DNA of 64,000 bases from Galbitalea sp036266835. GTDB lineage: Bacteria > Actinomycetota > Actinomycetes > Actinomycetales > Microbacteriaceae. The notes under the pieces are model-generated. The model saw only the letters and a list, made by a program, of their open reading frames with translations. It searched no databases and was not told where the DNA came from. This document shows, piece after piece, positions 27,641-37,015 of the stretch (position 1 is its first letter; every line of letters begins with the position of its first letter). The position numbers and the translations under genes were made by a program. Location: positions 11,992 through 75,991 of the forward strand of contig DATAXD010000020.1 in assembly GCA_036266835.1 (NCBI GenBank). Reading direction: 5' to 3'.

Positions 27641-27664
27641 CAATACATGTCGTATCATGTATTG
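27641..27664. promoter_or_regulatory. MarR-type operator
   Basis: Perfect 9-base inverted repeat CAATACATG-N6-CATGTATTG, AT-rich in a GC-rich genome, centred between the divergent marR and metallo-hydrolase genes. Part of it recurs just downstream (TCGTATCA at 27650 and 27665). MarR dimers typically bind such 16-24 base palindromes. Confidence 0.82.
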
Positions 27665-27693
27665 TCGTATCACCTAATCATAATGGAGTCGAC

Positions 27694-28560
27694 ATGAAAC
27701 AGAAGGATCCGCTCTCGCGTGTTGCCGTTCTCAGCACGGGAAGCGTGGCGATACGGCCGGAACACGTCGGGCCGACCCGGAAGAGCCAGACGCGGTGGTT
27801 GCTCACTTCCCGAGCGTGGACGGAACCGCTTCCGATCAACGTCTACGTGCTCGAGCACGAACGCGGTCTGGTGCTCTTCGACACCGGACAGGATCGGGCA
27901 TCCGTGACCGACGCCGACTACTTTCCGGGAGGTGTCCTTGGCCGTATATACTCACGACTCGCCCGATTCGAGATCGGAGAGAACGACACCCTCACACGCC
28001 AACTGGCGGCGGCCGGATTCGACATCGCCGACGTCACGACCGTTGTCCTCTCCCACCTGCATCAGGACCACATCGGTGGGCTTCGCGAACTCGGGCACGC
28101 CGAGATATTGGTGTCCGCCGAGGAGTTCGCGGACGCGAAGCGTCCCGCTCCTGAACTGCGCGGTCTGCTGCGCAAGCACATAGAACTGCCCGGACTGCGT
28201 TGGAATCCGATCGAATTCTCGGCACTCCAGGGGGACGAGCTCGCTCCGTTCCTGGTCGGCCACGACCTGTTCGGAGACGGGTCAATGGTGATCCTTCCAA
28301 CTCCCGGTCACACGCCGGGATCAATCTCGCTATTGGTGCGGCGGCCGGGGTTCGCTCCCCTGCTCCTCGTCGGCGATCTCACCTACGACATCCATCGGAT
28401 GGAGCACGGCGACGTGCCCGGGTCCGGCAATCAGCCGGGGATGCATCGATCAAGCGAGCGGGCCCTGGCGCTTCGCGCGAAGATGCCGGACCTGGTCGTG
28501 CTCGCCGCGCACGACCCCAGTGCTGCCGGACTGCTACAGGCGGCACTACAGGGTCACTGA
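27694..28560 (+). CDS. MBL-fold metallohydrolase, N-acyl homoserine lactonase-like
   Basis: A 288-residue metallo-beta-lactamase-fold enzyme with the dinuclear zinc motif SHLHQDHIGG, a later histidine in TPGHTPGSISL and an aspartate in LLLVGDLTYD. The overall pattern resembles the AiiA/AttM lactonases that open acyl homoserine lactone rings, but other lactones or esters are possible. The ATG follows GGAG at 5 bases. The divergent MarR gene and operator suggest induction by a small ligand. Confidence 0.8.
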   Translation: MKQKDPLSRVAVLSTGSVAIRPEHVGPTRKSQTRWLLTSRAWTEPLPINVYVLEHERGLVLFDTGQDRASVTDADYFPGGVLGRIYSRLARFEIGENDTLTRQLAAAGFDIADVTTVVLSHLHQDHIGGLRELGHAEILVSAEEFADAKRPAPELRGLLRKHIELPGLRWNPIEFSALQGDELAPFLVGHDLFGDGSMVILPTPGHTPGSISLLVRRPGFAPLLLVGDLTYDIHRMEHGDVPGSGNQPGMHRSSERALALRAKMPDLVVLAAHDPSAAGLLQAALQGH

Positions 28561-29684
28561 CCCGGCGGGATCCTAAACCTGACCAGCATGTTTTCGCCGT
28601 TGTCCCAGGACAGGTCGTCGACGGTCATCTTGAGGGTCAGATAGTACGGCGCGAGCAGCACCAGGCGCCTGCCTTCCGGCAGGTCGACATCGATCGAAAG
28701 CGCTACCGCGGTCGAGCCGTCCGGCTGCGCGCGCAGCTCGATGAGGACCGTGCTTCGGTCGACGACGGAATTCTCCAGCGCGGTCACCAGCAGCCCGCGA
28801 AGTGCCGCACGCTGCGACTCGTTCATCCGATCGGCGAGCCGGCCGGGATCGCTCACGACCATCCCGGTTTCGTGAGCAACCACATCCAGCCAGCTGCGGC
28901 TCGTAACCGAGACCAGTTCGGTTCTCAGGCGGCGCGCGATTTGCGCGGCAAGTGCCCGATCCGACGGGGTAATCCGACCCGCGTTCGCGACGCCCGCAAG
29001 AAAGGGGGCCACTCGCGCACTCACTCGGGCGATGCTGCCAAGCTGCTCCGAGGGCGCGGCCGGGTCGACCTTCAGGAAGGACTCCTCCGATCCAACAGAC
29101 GTGTCGAGGAGGGCGAGAGTTTTGTCGACGACCGTGTACGAAAAGACCGTCCCGCAGACCGCGCCGATGAGCACCGGCCCCAGACTGATCACCGTGAGCG
29201 CCGTTGGCGACCAGAAGTGTTCGAGCGGCGCGAAGACGGCCAGACCGACGAAGCCGGTGACCAGGGTCGCCGGGATCGAGTACACGATCATCTGCACGGC
29301 CGACGAGTACGGCGCAAGGCTCGCCAGGGTCGCCGCTACCGCGATGCCCGTCCACCACTGCGTCACCGGGAGCGTGCCGCCCGACGTTCCGAGGGCTGAC
29401 ACCAGGAGTCCGCCCACTGCGAGGAGCAGCGCTATCGCGGCGTGATGTGGAGCGAACTGTCGACGATTCGGCTGCGTGTTCGCGGAGGTCGTGAGGCCTG
29501 CCGCGAGGAAGAACGGCATTGCGAGGAATTGCAGCAGGACGCTCGACCACTGGTCCCAGTACAGGGTGACGATGACGATGCCCTGCGCGACGGCCGCCCC
29601 GGAGAACAGGATCGGCACCCGTGGGCCGGCGAACCAGCTCAGAGGATCGACCTCCTGGGGGGACCGCGTCCACGCCCTACGCAT
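28554..29684 (-). CDS. membrane protein paired with the histidine kinase
   Basis: A 376-residue protein: about five or six membrane segments in the first 190 residues, then a soluble helical part with ARRLRTELVSVTSRSWLDVV and a C-terminal beta region (STVLIELRAQPDGSTAVALS, ending LVRFRIPPGQ) that recalls an ATPase domain which has lost its nucleotide motifs. Its start overlaps the kinase gene by 8 bases, so the two are made together. It may be a non-catalytic kinase-like partner (inference). Confidence 0.7.
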   Translation of the reverse strand: MRRAWTRSPQEVDPLSWFAGPRVPILFSGAAVAQGIVIVTLYWDQWSSVLLQFLAMPFFLAAGLTTSANTQPNRRQFAPHHAAIALLLAVGGLLVSALGTSGGTLPVTQWWTGIAVAATLASLAPYSSAVQMIVYSIPATLVTGFVGLAVFAPLEHFWSPTALTVISLGPVLIGAVCGTVFSYTVVDKTLALLDTSVGSEESFLKVDPAAPSEQLGSIARVSARVAPFLAGVANAGRITPSDRALAAQIARRLRTELVSVTSRSWLDVVAHETGMVVSDPGRLADRMNESQRAALRGLLVTALENSVVDRSTVLIELRAQPDGSTAVALSIDVDLPEGRRLVLLAPYYLTLKMTVDDLSWDNGENMLVRFRIPPGQ

Positions 29685-30945
29685 CGGTCGGCCCCGCCTT
29701 CGCGTGAGCGTCATCCAGGGTCGCCTCGCTCCCCGACGGGGCCAGCATGATGGGCAGCGAGAACAGCACCGAAGTCCCGTTCCCGGGCGCCGACCAGACT
29801 TTCACCGTGCCGCCGACCGACTCGACGCGTCCGAAGACGGAGGAGCGAAGGCCAAGGCGGTCGGCCCCGATCGCCGAAATGTCGAACCCCTTGCCCGAAT
29901 CGTTGACCGTCCAGGTGGCCGCGGTGTTCGAGAGGCTGACGATGATCTCCGCCGACTCGGCTCCGGAGTGGGCCAGGATGTTTTCGAGCGACGCCCGCAG
30001 TGCGCCGGCTGCCGCTGCAACGACTTCCGGCGCCATCCGGAATTCGGCTCCGGTGTCGCCGGTCACCTCGACGTTCAGACCCCGCCACTGGAAGTCACTG
30101 ACGATCGCCATCACCAGGTTGCGAAGGGCCGCGTCGCCCGCATCCAGCACCTCGGCGGTCGGAACCTCGGCGAGGATGTTCGAATCCGACATCGTCTGCA
30201 CGTCGGCGAGCATCCGTGCGGTCATGCGACCGTCGAGTTGCTCCGGACCGTTGATGATGAGTGCGAGATCGTTGAGCACCGTGTCGTGCAGCAACGCCAC
30301 CGAACGATTCTCGATACCGCGCGCGATCTCGATCTGCCTGGCCTGGTCGCGAAGCTGCAGGTAGTCCGGAACGCGGGTGCGCTGAGCACGCTGGATTAGG
30401 GACAGGCCGAGAAACGCGGCGCAATAGTTCGCCAGCGCGAGCGCGGGCGCGTTCCCCAGCTCGATCGGGATGGCCAGTTGCGCACAGACGAGAACCGTTA
30501 CCCCGGCTCCGGCGAGAAACCCACCGATGCCCCAGAACACCGCGGGCATCGGTCGGTGCCCCGCGGTTCCAACCAGCACGAGTGCCACCTCGGGTCGGTT
30601 GATGAGTACGAGCGCCGAGGGAAGCAGCGACGTGTGGCCATCGAGCACACCGTGCAGGAACAGGTAGACGCCCGCCGAGCCCACCACGAGGTAGAGCACA
30701 ATCGTCAGCAGCGATGGTCGGATGACGAGGGCAACCAGCGCGGCGAGCATCGCCACCACCGCGAGGACGGATACGACCGGGAATGCCGTGTAACCGCCGC
30801 GAGCGTAGAGCTCAGGGGCCCCGATGAGAGCAATCACGAGGCACACCGCCGCGATCGCCCACGCGCCACGCGCCACGGCGGCCACCGTCACGCCGGCCGC
30901 GACTGCGCGGGGCAGCACCGGAACCCGAGTAACTCCGTGGCTCAC
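29677..30945 (-). CDS. membrane sensor histidine kinase (NarL/DesK type)
   Basis: A 422-residue kinase with six to eight membrane segments in residues 15-185, a HisKA_3-like region with the phosphoacceptor His220 (VALLHDTVLNDLALI) and a HATPase domain: N-box ENILAHSGA, G1 box NDSGKGFDI, and G2-like GNGTSVLFSLP. Usually such kinases pair with a LuxR-type response regulator encoded next to them; none is present in the window on either side. The GTG start has no clear ribosome site. Confidence 0.83.
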   Translation of the reverse strand: MSHGVTRVPVLPRAVAAGVTVAAVARGAWAIAAVCLVIALIGAPELYARGGYTAFPVVSVLAVVAMLAALVALVIRPSLLTIVLYLVVGSAGVYLFLHGVLDGHTSLLPSALVLINRPEVALVLVGTAGHRPMPAVFWGIGGFLAGAGVTVLVCAQLAIPIELGNAPALALANYCAAFLGLSLIQRAQRTRVPDYLQLRDQARQIEIARGIENRSVALLHDTVLNDLALIINGPEQLDGRMTARMLADVQTMSDSNILAEVPTAEVLDAGDAALRNLVMAIVSDFQWRGLNVEVTGDTGAEFRMAPEVVAAAAGALRASLENILAHSGAESAEIIVSLSNTAATWTVNDSGKGFDISAIGADRLGLRSSVFGRVESVGGTVKVWSAPGNGTSVLFSLPIMLAPSGSEATLDDAHAKAGPTDA

Positions 30946-31008
30946 GACAACAGGTAATCACACCGCGGGCTCGGGACAGGCGCGGCCACGCGGCTATAAC
31001 AGCGGTTG

Positions 31009-31536
31009 TTACCCGGTCGTTGTGGACGCCAGCTCAGAGAGCTGAGGCAGAAGAGTGGGCGCGTAGAGCACGACGAGCACCAGCCCGACGATGCCGAACA
31101 GGATCGCACCGATGATCGGGATGTAGAACGAGGCGTGACCACGCCGCAGCACCCAGATCGAGACGATCGCGGTCGCCACTAACAGCACGATGTTGGCTAT
31201 CAGAGTGGGGACGCCGGCACCGTCCAACGATGACGGCACCTTGATCGACGCGAATTGCGTGGCCGCGAGAGAGCCCTTGAACGAGCTCGCGTAGCTGAAG
31301 TAGGTCGGGATGCGCTCGATGAGCGTGAGGATGCCGAGGCCGAGAAGAAAGACGGTGAAAAACCGGTTGGCGTAACCGGTCGGACGTGCGACCACCACCT
31401 GCGACATTGCTTCCCGCGCGGCCTGCTCGGTCGCTGCGTGTTCCACGGGCGAGATGTACGGACGTCCCATTGCGGCCGCCTGCTGCTCGGGAGTCGCATA
31501 CTCGCCGTACTCGGGACGTGGTCGATCGTCGGTCAT
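31009..31536 (-). CDS. DUF6264-like membrane protein
   Basis: A 175-residue protein with a Tyr/Pro-rich cytoplasmic head (PRPEYGEYATPEQQAAAMGR) and about four membrane segments from residue 57 on. The layout and its position directly after ispH match the DUF6264 family of Microbacteriaceae, whose function is unknown. Its ATG overlaps the ispH stop (ATGA). Confidence 0.62.
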   Translation of the reverse strand: MTDDRPRPEYGEYATPEQQAAAMGRPYISPVEHAATEQAAREAMSQVVVARPTGYANRFFTVFLLGLGILTLIERIPTYFSYASSFKGSLAATQFASIKVPSSLDGAGVPTLIANIVLLVATAIVSIWVLRRGHASFYIPIIGAILFGIVGLVLVVLYAPTLLPQLSELASTTTG

Positions 31537-32627
31537 CGCGGGTCCTGCCAGTCGAGGCGGCGCACGCGACCGCCCAGCCCGCGGTCATCCGGATTCCCGT
31601 CCGCGTCGGTGCGTAACTCGCGCGGCAGCGAGAACATCAGGTCCTCCTCGGCCGTGACGATCTGCTCGACGGAGCGGTAGCCGGCATCCGCGAGAGCATC
31701 GAGAACTTCCTGCACGAGAACTTCCGGAACCGAAGCGCCGGATGTCACCCCGACCGTGGCGACGCCGTCGAGCCACTCCTGGACGATCTCGCTGGCATAG
31801 TCGACTCGGTAGGCGGCCTTCGTACCGTTTTCGAGCGCGACATCCACCAGCCTCAGCGTGTTGGAACTGTTCGCCGACCCCACCACGATGACCAGGTCGG
31901 CCTGCGGCGCCACCTTCTTGATCGCAACCTGGCGGTTCTGAGTCGCGTAGCAGATGTCGTCGCTGGGTGGATCCTGCAGGTTGGGGAACCGCTCGCGCAG
32001 CAGGCGGACGGTCTCCATCGTTTCGTCCACGCTGAGCGTGGTCTGCGAGAGCCAGACGACTCGATCGGGGTTCGCGACGACGACATCCGGCACATCGGCC
32101 GGCGAGTTGACCAGGATCGTGCGCTCGGGAGCGTGCCCCATCGTGCCATCGACTTCTTCGTGGCCGCGGTGGCCGATGAGCAGGATCTCGTAGTCGTCGC
32201 GCGCGAATCGACTCGCCTCGCGGTGCACCTTCGTGACCAGCGGGCAGGTCGCGTCGATCGCATCCAGCTCGCGCTCGGCAGCGGCGAGAACCACGGATGG
32301 CGCAACCCCGTGCGCGCTGAATACCACGTGGGCGCCGGTCGGCACCTCGGCGACATCGTCGACGAAGATCGCCCCGCGGCGCTCCAGCTCCGAGACGACG
32401 TGGATGTTGTGGACGATCTGCTTACGCACGTAGACGGGTGCGCCAAACTTCTCCAGAGCCTTCTCGACCGCAACGACGGCCCGGTCCACTCCCGCACAGT
32501 AGCCGCGCGGAGCGGCGAGCAGGACGCGCTTCACACCCGTGACGGGGTTGTCCCTTAGCCTGTTACGTACCGCGGGAAGTCGCGGCAGCTCAAGGCTGAC
32601 GGCGGTGCCATTAGAGATCGAACTCAC
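31533..32627 (-). CDS. ispH: 4-hydroxy-3-methylbut-2-enyl diphosphate reductase
   Basis: A 364-residue IspH (LytB), the [4Fe-4S] enzyme that ends the MEP pathway by making IPP and DMAPP. The three cluster cysteines appear in RGYCAGVDRA, DATCPLVTKVH and DDICYATQNRQ, with the active-site HGVAP loop, VGSANSSNT and TSGASVPEVLV. The GTG at 32627 is chosen (TAAACT 8 bases upstream); the frame extends to 32708, into the xseA promoter region. Divergent from xseA, an order common in actinobacteria. Confidence 0.94.
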   Translation of the reverse strand: MSSISNGTAVSLELPRLPAVRNRLRDNPVTGVKRVLLAAPRGYCAGVDRAVVAVEKALEKFGAPVYVRKQIVHNIHVVSELERRGAIFVDDVAEVPTGAHVVFSAHGVAPSVVLAAAERELDAIDATCPLVTKVHREASRFARDDYEILLIGHRGHEEVDGTMGHAPERTILVNSPADVPDVVVANPDRVVWLSQTTLSVDETMETVRLLRERFPNLQDPPSDDICYATQNRQVAIKKVAPQADLVIVVGSANSSNTLRLVDVALENGTKAAYRVDYASEIVQEWLDGVATVGVTSGASVPEVLVQEVLDALADAGYRSVEQIVTAEEDLMFSLPRELRTDADGNPDDRGLGGRVRRLDWQDPR

Positions 32628-32674
32628 GTGAATCAAGTTTACGTGAGCCGTACGAGCAGTGACGGAGACGACAA

Positions 32675-33940
32675 GTGACGGACGGGATCGAACGGGCGGC
32701 CGCCGCACCCGCCGACGGTCCTCCGACCGTCGACGCCCCGTGGCCGATCGGCATCCTCTCGTCCAAGATCAAGGGCTGGATCGACAAGCTCGGAACGGTC
32801 TGGGTCGAAGGCGAGATTACGCAGTGGGGCGTCTCCGGTGGCAACGTCTACGGAAAGCTCAAGGATCTGGAAGCGGACGCAACCGTCTCCTTCACGATCT
32901 GGGGGTCGGTGCGCGCCAAAATTCCGGATGACCTGAAACAGGGCGACCGTGCGGTAGCGCTGGTCAAACCCAACTATTGGGTTAAGGGCGGCACGCTCAC
33001 CATGCAGGTCTTCGAGATGCGCCACGTTGGGCTCGGCGATCTTCTCGAACGACTCGAGCGGCTTCGAGCGACCCTGCGCTCCGAGGGTCTCTTCGATGCT
33101 GAGCGTAAGAAGCCGCTGCCGTTCCTGCCGCACTGCATCGGCCTGATCACCGGCCGCGACAGCGATGCCGAGAAAGATGTTCTTCGTAACGCGCAGCTGC
33201 GCTGGCCCGCCGTCGAGTTTCGCATCGCGTACGCCGCGGTCCAGGGCGACAAGGCGGTCGGCGATGTGACCGCGGCGCTTCGTACTCTCGACGCCGACCC
33301 GGAGGTCGACGTGATCATCGTCGCTCGCGGTGGCGGTGATTTCCAGAACCTGCTGGTCTTCAGCGACGAGAATCTGGTCCGTACGGCTGCGGCGTGCGTC
33401 ACGCCGATCGTGAGCGCGATCGGGCACGAGGCCGATCGTCCGCTGCTCGACGATGTCGCCGACCTCCGCGCATCCACGCCAACCGATGCGGCCAAGCGGG
33501 TCGTCCCGGATGTCGCCGAGGAGCTCGCCCGCGTGCAGCAGGCCAGAGCCAGGATCGGCTCGCGTGTTACCGGGTTGCTGACCCAGGAGATCGATCGGCT
33601 TGAACAGCTGCGTTCGAGACCAGTGCTCGCGGGATCCGCGTGGCTCATCGATTCCCGCGCGGACGAGCTCTCGCGCTATGTGGCTCGCGGCGCGGAACTG
33701 GTGACACTCCTGCTCGACCGTTCGACCGCCCGGGTCGGCGAGCTCGCCAGCCAGCTTCGAGCCCTGTCTCCGCAACGCACGCTGGATCGCGGCTACGCCA
33801 TCGCGCAGTTGCCCGGCGGGCTGGCTCTGCGAGCGGCCAAGGATGCGCCCAACGGCACACCGCTCCTCCTCACCGTGGCAGACGGCAAGCTCAGCGCGGT
33901 CGCGGGCGATCCCGAGCCCGTGCCCAGCGGCACTCGTTAG
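32675..33940 (+). CDS. xseA: exodeoxyribonuclease VII large subunit
   Basis: A 421-residue XseA: N-terminal OB fold (VWVEGEITQWG to FTIWGSVRAK), the catalytic core GLITGRDSDAEKDVL, ARGGGDFQNLLVFSDENLV and AIGHEADRPLLDDVADLRAS, then a coiled coil that binds XseB. The complex degrades single-stranded DNA to oligonucleotides. The GTG follows GGAG at 7 bases. XseB follows after 9 bases. Confidence 0.95.
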   Translation: MTDGIERAAAAPADGPPTVDAPWPIGILSSKIKGWIDKLGTVWVEGEITQWGVSGGNVYGKLKDLEADATVSFTIWGSVRAKIPDDLKQGDRAVALVKPNYWVKGGTLTMQVFEMRHVGLGDLLERLERLRATLRSEGLFDAERKKPLPFLPHCIGLITGRDSDAEKDVLRNAQLRWPAVEFRIAYAAVQGDKAVGDVTAALRTLDADPEVDVIIVARGGGDFQNLLVFSDENLVRTAAACVTPIVSAIGHEADRPLLDDVADLRASTPTDAAKRVVPDVAEELARVQQARARIGSRVTGLLTQEIDRLEQLRSRPVLAGSAWLIDSRADELSRYVARGAELVTLLLDRSTARVGELASQLRALSPQRTLDRGYAIAQLPGGLALRAAKDAPNGTPLLLTVADGKLSAVAGDPEPVPSGTR

Positions 33941-33949
33941 GATTGTGGC

Positions 33950-34183
33950 GTGGCAGCAACATCCCCCGCGCCGGCTTCGCATCCGGACGTCGCATCCCTC
34001 TCCTACGAAGACGCGCGCGATGAACTCGTCCGCGTCGTGAACGAACTCGAGCAGGGTTCTTCGACTCTCGAGGAGTCGCTCGCCCTTTGGGAACGTGGCG
34101 ATGCTCTCGCCAAACGCTGCGAGGAATGGCTCCTCGGGGCAAAGGCCCGCCTGGACGCCGCGCGCGCGGCGGCGACCGACTAG
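33950..34183 (+). CDS. xseB: exodeoxyribonuclease VII small subunit
   Basis: A 77-residue helical XseB (LSYEDARDELVRVVNELEQG, SSTLEESLALWERGDALAKR), the multi-copy partner that coats the XseA coiled coil. The GTG start has TAGGAT 6 bases upstream (33938-33943), overlapping the xseA stop codon, so besides cotranscription there may be a separate leaderless message. The DUF4245 gene starts directly after the stop. Confidence 0.93.
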   Translation: MAATSPAPASHPDVASLSYEDARDELVRVVNELEQGSSTLEESLALWERGDALAKRCEEWLLGAKARLDAARAAATD

Positions 34184-34858
34184 ATGGCCAAACCCGCAAG
34201 CGAGAAGGTCGCCTCAGGCAGAGACGTCGCCGGCAGAGAGGTCGCAGGCAGAGTCGTCGCCGAGCTTGGTCGGCCGGAGACTCCTGACGAAACGGCGGCG
34301 CGTCGGGCCGAAACTTCCCGCGCCCACCGAGCCAACCAGACCACTCGCAACCTCGTACTCGCGATCATCGCGTCGCTCGGTATCGTGCTCTTCGCGGTCC
34401 TGGTCGTGGTGCGTCCATCAACGAGTCTCGTGAAGGCGGTCGACTATCGCGCGGTAGCCGCCCAGGCGCAGCCGGCGGTGGACGCGAAACTCGCGGCTCC
34501 CGCACTGCCAAAGGGCTGGGCGTCCAACGACGCCGAACTCAAGACAGACAGCGGGGAGACGATCGACTGGTACGTGGGGCTGATCACACCCAAGCAGCAG
34601 TTCATCGCCATCGAGCAGGGGGTCGATACGAGCGACACCTGGTTTGGTTCCCTCCTGGGCAAGTCCCCGGTGACCGGTCACCTCACGATCGCCGGAGTGC
34701 GCTGGGTCGTGTACAACCGGCGACAGGCATCCCCGACCGGAAACTTCGCGTACTCACTGGCCGGCAGCATCGGTACCTCACACTTCGTGCTCCACGGCAG
34801 CGCAGACAAGGCCGAGTTCTCGCAACTGGCGACCGCAATTGCGAAGGAGCTGAAGTGA
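34184..34858 (+). CDS. DUF4245 membrane-anchored protein
   Basis: A 224-residue DUF4245 protein: a charged cytoplasmic head with short repeats (GRDVAGREVAGRVVAEL), one membrane segment (residues 49-69, LVLAIIASLGIVLFAVLVVV) and an extracellular domain (LPKGWASNDAELKT, ITPKQQFIAIEQG, WFGSLLG). The family stands beside xseB, fum and glpX in many actinobacteria; its function is unknown. Its stop overlaps the carbonic anhydrase start. Confidence 0.88.
   Translation: MAKPASEKVASGRDVAGREVAGRVVAELGRPETPDETAARRAETSRAHRANQTTRNLVLAIIASLGIVLFAVLVVVRPSTSLVKAVDYRAVAAQAQPAVDAKLAAPALPKGWASNDAELKTDSGETIDWYVGLITPKQQFIAIEQGVDTSDTWFGSLLGKSPVTGHLTIAGVRWVVYNRRQASPTGNFAYSLAGSIGTSHFVLHGSADKAEFSQLATAIAKELK
34217..34261 (+). 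repeat. three 15-base in-frame microrepeats in the DUF4245 gene
   Basis: GGCAGAGNNGTCGCN repeats three times without gaps, encoding the Gly-Arg-x-Val-Ala pentapeptide series in the cytoplasmic head. A likely site of slippage length variation. Confidence 0.8.
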
Positions 34859-35532
34859 CTCCGAGTGGGGCCGATCGGGCGCGCACACCCGCGATGGCGT
34901 GGCAGGAGATGCTGCGCGGCAACGATCGATTCGTCGCCGGCGCTCCGCTGCATCCGCGACAGGATGTCGAGCGGCGCGCGGAAGTCGCGACCGGCCAGGC
35001 TCCCATCGCCGCGCTCTTCGGATGCAGCGATTCGCGACTGTCCGCCGAGATCATCTTCGACAAGGGAATCGGCGACCTCTTCGTCATCCGTAATGCCGGC
35101 CAGGTGATTTCGGAGTCGGTCGTGGGATCGCTCGAATACGCCGTGGCCGTCCTGAACGTTCCGCTCATCGTCGTGCTCGGCCACGATTCGTGCGGCGCCG
35201 TGGCCGCGGCCATCGAGTCCCAGACGGCGGATGCGACGCCGCTGCCCCCGCACATCGCGCGCCTGATTTCGCCGATCATTCCGGCCGTTCGCCGGGTAGC
35301 CGGATCGGATGGCGCCTTCAGCGCACAAGGTGCAATTGACGCTTCCAAGGTCGACAGCCGGGATGTCGGCCGCGAGCACCTTCGCGACACCATCTCGGAG
35401 CTGCTCGAAGCATCCGAACTGATCAGCGACGCCATCGCCACGGGTACTCTGGCTATCGTCGGAGCGAACTACAGCCTGCTCGTCGGTCGCGCCGAGCCCG
35501 ATACGGTGATCGGCTCGGTCGAGCCGTCCTGA
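34855..35532 (+). CDS. beta-class carbonic anhydrase
   Basis: A 225-residue zinc enzyme for CO2/bicarbonate interconversion. Zinc ligands and active site are visible: FGCSDSRLSAE (Cys and the Asp-Arg dyad), FVIRNAGQ, and VLGHDSCGAV (His and Cys). The GTG start overlaps the upstream stop (GTGA), so it is cotranslated with DUF4245. Downstream is fumC. Length and motifs are complete. Confidence 0.93.
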   Translation: MTPSGADRARTPAMAWQEMLRGNDRFVAGAPLHPRQDVERRAEVATGQAPIAALFGCSDSRLSAEIIFDKGIGDLFVIRNAGQVISESVVGSLEYAVAVLNVPLIVVLGHDSCGAVAAAIESQTADATPLPPHIARLISPIIPAVRRVAGSDGAFSAQGAIDASKVDSRDVGREHLRDTISELLEASELISDAIATGTLAIVGANYSLLVGRAEPDTVIGSVEPS

Positions 35533-35605
35533 GCCAGCGCTCCCACACTGCCTCTACCACCACAACTCAATATTTCTCACCGATCCAAGAAGGACGAGAC
35601 CTGAA

Positions 35606-37003
35606 GTGACCAGCACGCCGGACTATCGCATCGAACACGACACGATGGGCGAGGTGCGAGTACCCATCGACGCGCTCTATGGCGCACAGACGCAACGGGC
35701 CGTCGAGAACTTCCCGATCTCGGGAGCCGGACTCGAGTCCGCCCAGATCGTGGCGCTGGCACGCATCAAGAAGTCGGCCGCCGTGGCCAACGCCTCGCTC
35801 GGCGTGCTCGACCAAAAAGTGACCGACGCGATCGTCGAGGCAGCAGACACGATCATCGCGGGCCATCACCACGACCAGTTTCCGATCGACGTGTTCCAGA
35901 CGGGAAGTGGCACCTCGAGCAACATGAACATCAACGAGGTGCTCGCCACCCTCGCCAGCAAGTACCTCGGCGCGCCAGTGCATCCGAATGACCAGGTCAA
36001 CGCATCGCAGTCATCGAATGACGTCTTCCCGACCTCGGTGCACGTTGCCGTCACGGGCGCACTGATCGAGCAGCTCATCCCTGCCCTCGAACACCTCGCG
36101 ACCTCACTCGAGGTCAAGGCGGCCGCCTGGAAGACCGCGGTGAAATCCGGACGCACGCACCTGATGGATGCCACGCCGGTGACCCTCGGGCAGGAGTTCG
36201 GCGGCTACGCGCGGCAGGTGCGGCTCGGGATCCAGCGCGTCGAAGCAACCATTCCGCGCGTCGCCGAGGTCCCGCTCGGCGGAACGGCCGTCGGTACGGG
36301 CATCAACACGCCGATCGGATTCCCGCAGAAGGTGATCGAGCTGCTCGCGAAAGACACCGGTCTGCCGATCACCGAGGCACTCGACCACTTCGAGGCGCAG
36401 GGGGCGCGCGACGGGCTCGTCGAGGCATCCGGCGCTCTCCGCGTCATCGCGGTTTCGCTGACCAAGATCTGCAACGACCTGCGCTGGATGGGATCGGGTC
36501 CCAATACGGGTCTCGCGGAGATCCACATTCCCGACCTGCAGCCCGGGTCATCGATCATGCCGGGCAAGGTCAACCCGGTCATCCCGGAGGCGATGCTGCA
36601 GGTCTGCGCGCGCGTCATCGGCAACGACGCGACGATCGCCTGGGCCGGCGCCAGCGGTGCGTTCGAGTTGAACGTCGCCATCCCGGTGATGGCGAACTCG
36701 CTGCTCGAGTCCATCCGACTGCTCGCCAACTCCAGCAGGCTGCTCGCCGACACGACGATCGACGGCCTCGAAGCCAACCTCGAGCGTGCCCGGGCACAAG
36801 CCGAGTCGTCTCCCTCGATCGTGACTCCGCTGAACCGGATCATCGGCTACGAGGCTGCGGCGAAGGTTGCCAAGCACGCGGTCGCCGAGGGCCTGACGAT
36901 CCGGCAGTCGGTCATCGACCTCGGCTTCGTCCAGCGTGGTGAGATCACCGAGAAGGAGCTCGACGAGAAGCTCGACGTGCTCTCGATGACCCACCCCGGC
37001 TAG
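35606..37003 (+). CDS. fumC: class II fumarate hydratase
   Basis: A 465-residue fumarase of the TCA cycle, in the argininosuccinate lyase superfamily. Seen: EVRVPIDALYGAQTQRAVEN at the start, TGSGTSSNMNINEV, SGRTHLMDATPVTLGQEFGG and the signature PGSSIMPGKVNPV. GTG start with a loose AAGGA upstream. Its position near phoH and the glpX-type block is conserved in actinobacteria. A long inverted repeat follows. Confidence 0.96.
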   Translation: MTSTPDYRIEHDTMGEVRVPIDALYGAQTQRAVENFPISGAGLESAQIVALARIKKSAAVANASLGVLDQKVTDAIVEAADTIIAGHHHDQFPIDVFQTGSGTSSNMNINEVLATLASKYLGAPVHPNDQVNASQSSNDVFPTSVHVAVTGALIEQLIPALEHLATSLEVKAAAWKTAVKSGRTHLMDATPVTLGQEFGGYARQVRLGIQRVEATIPRVAEVPLGGTAVGTGINTPIGFPQKVIELLAKDTGLPITEALDHFEAQGARDGLVEASGALRVIAVSLTKICNDLRWMGSGPNTGLAEIHIPDLQPGSSIMPGKVNPVIPEAMLQVCARVIGNDATIAWAGASGAFELNVAIPVMANSLLESIRLLANSSRLLADTTIDGLEANLERARAQAESSPSIVTPLNRIIGYEAAAKVAKHAVAEGLTIRQSVIDLGFVQRGEITEKELDEKLDVLSMTHPG

Positions 37004-37015
37004 GTGGCCGGCCGG

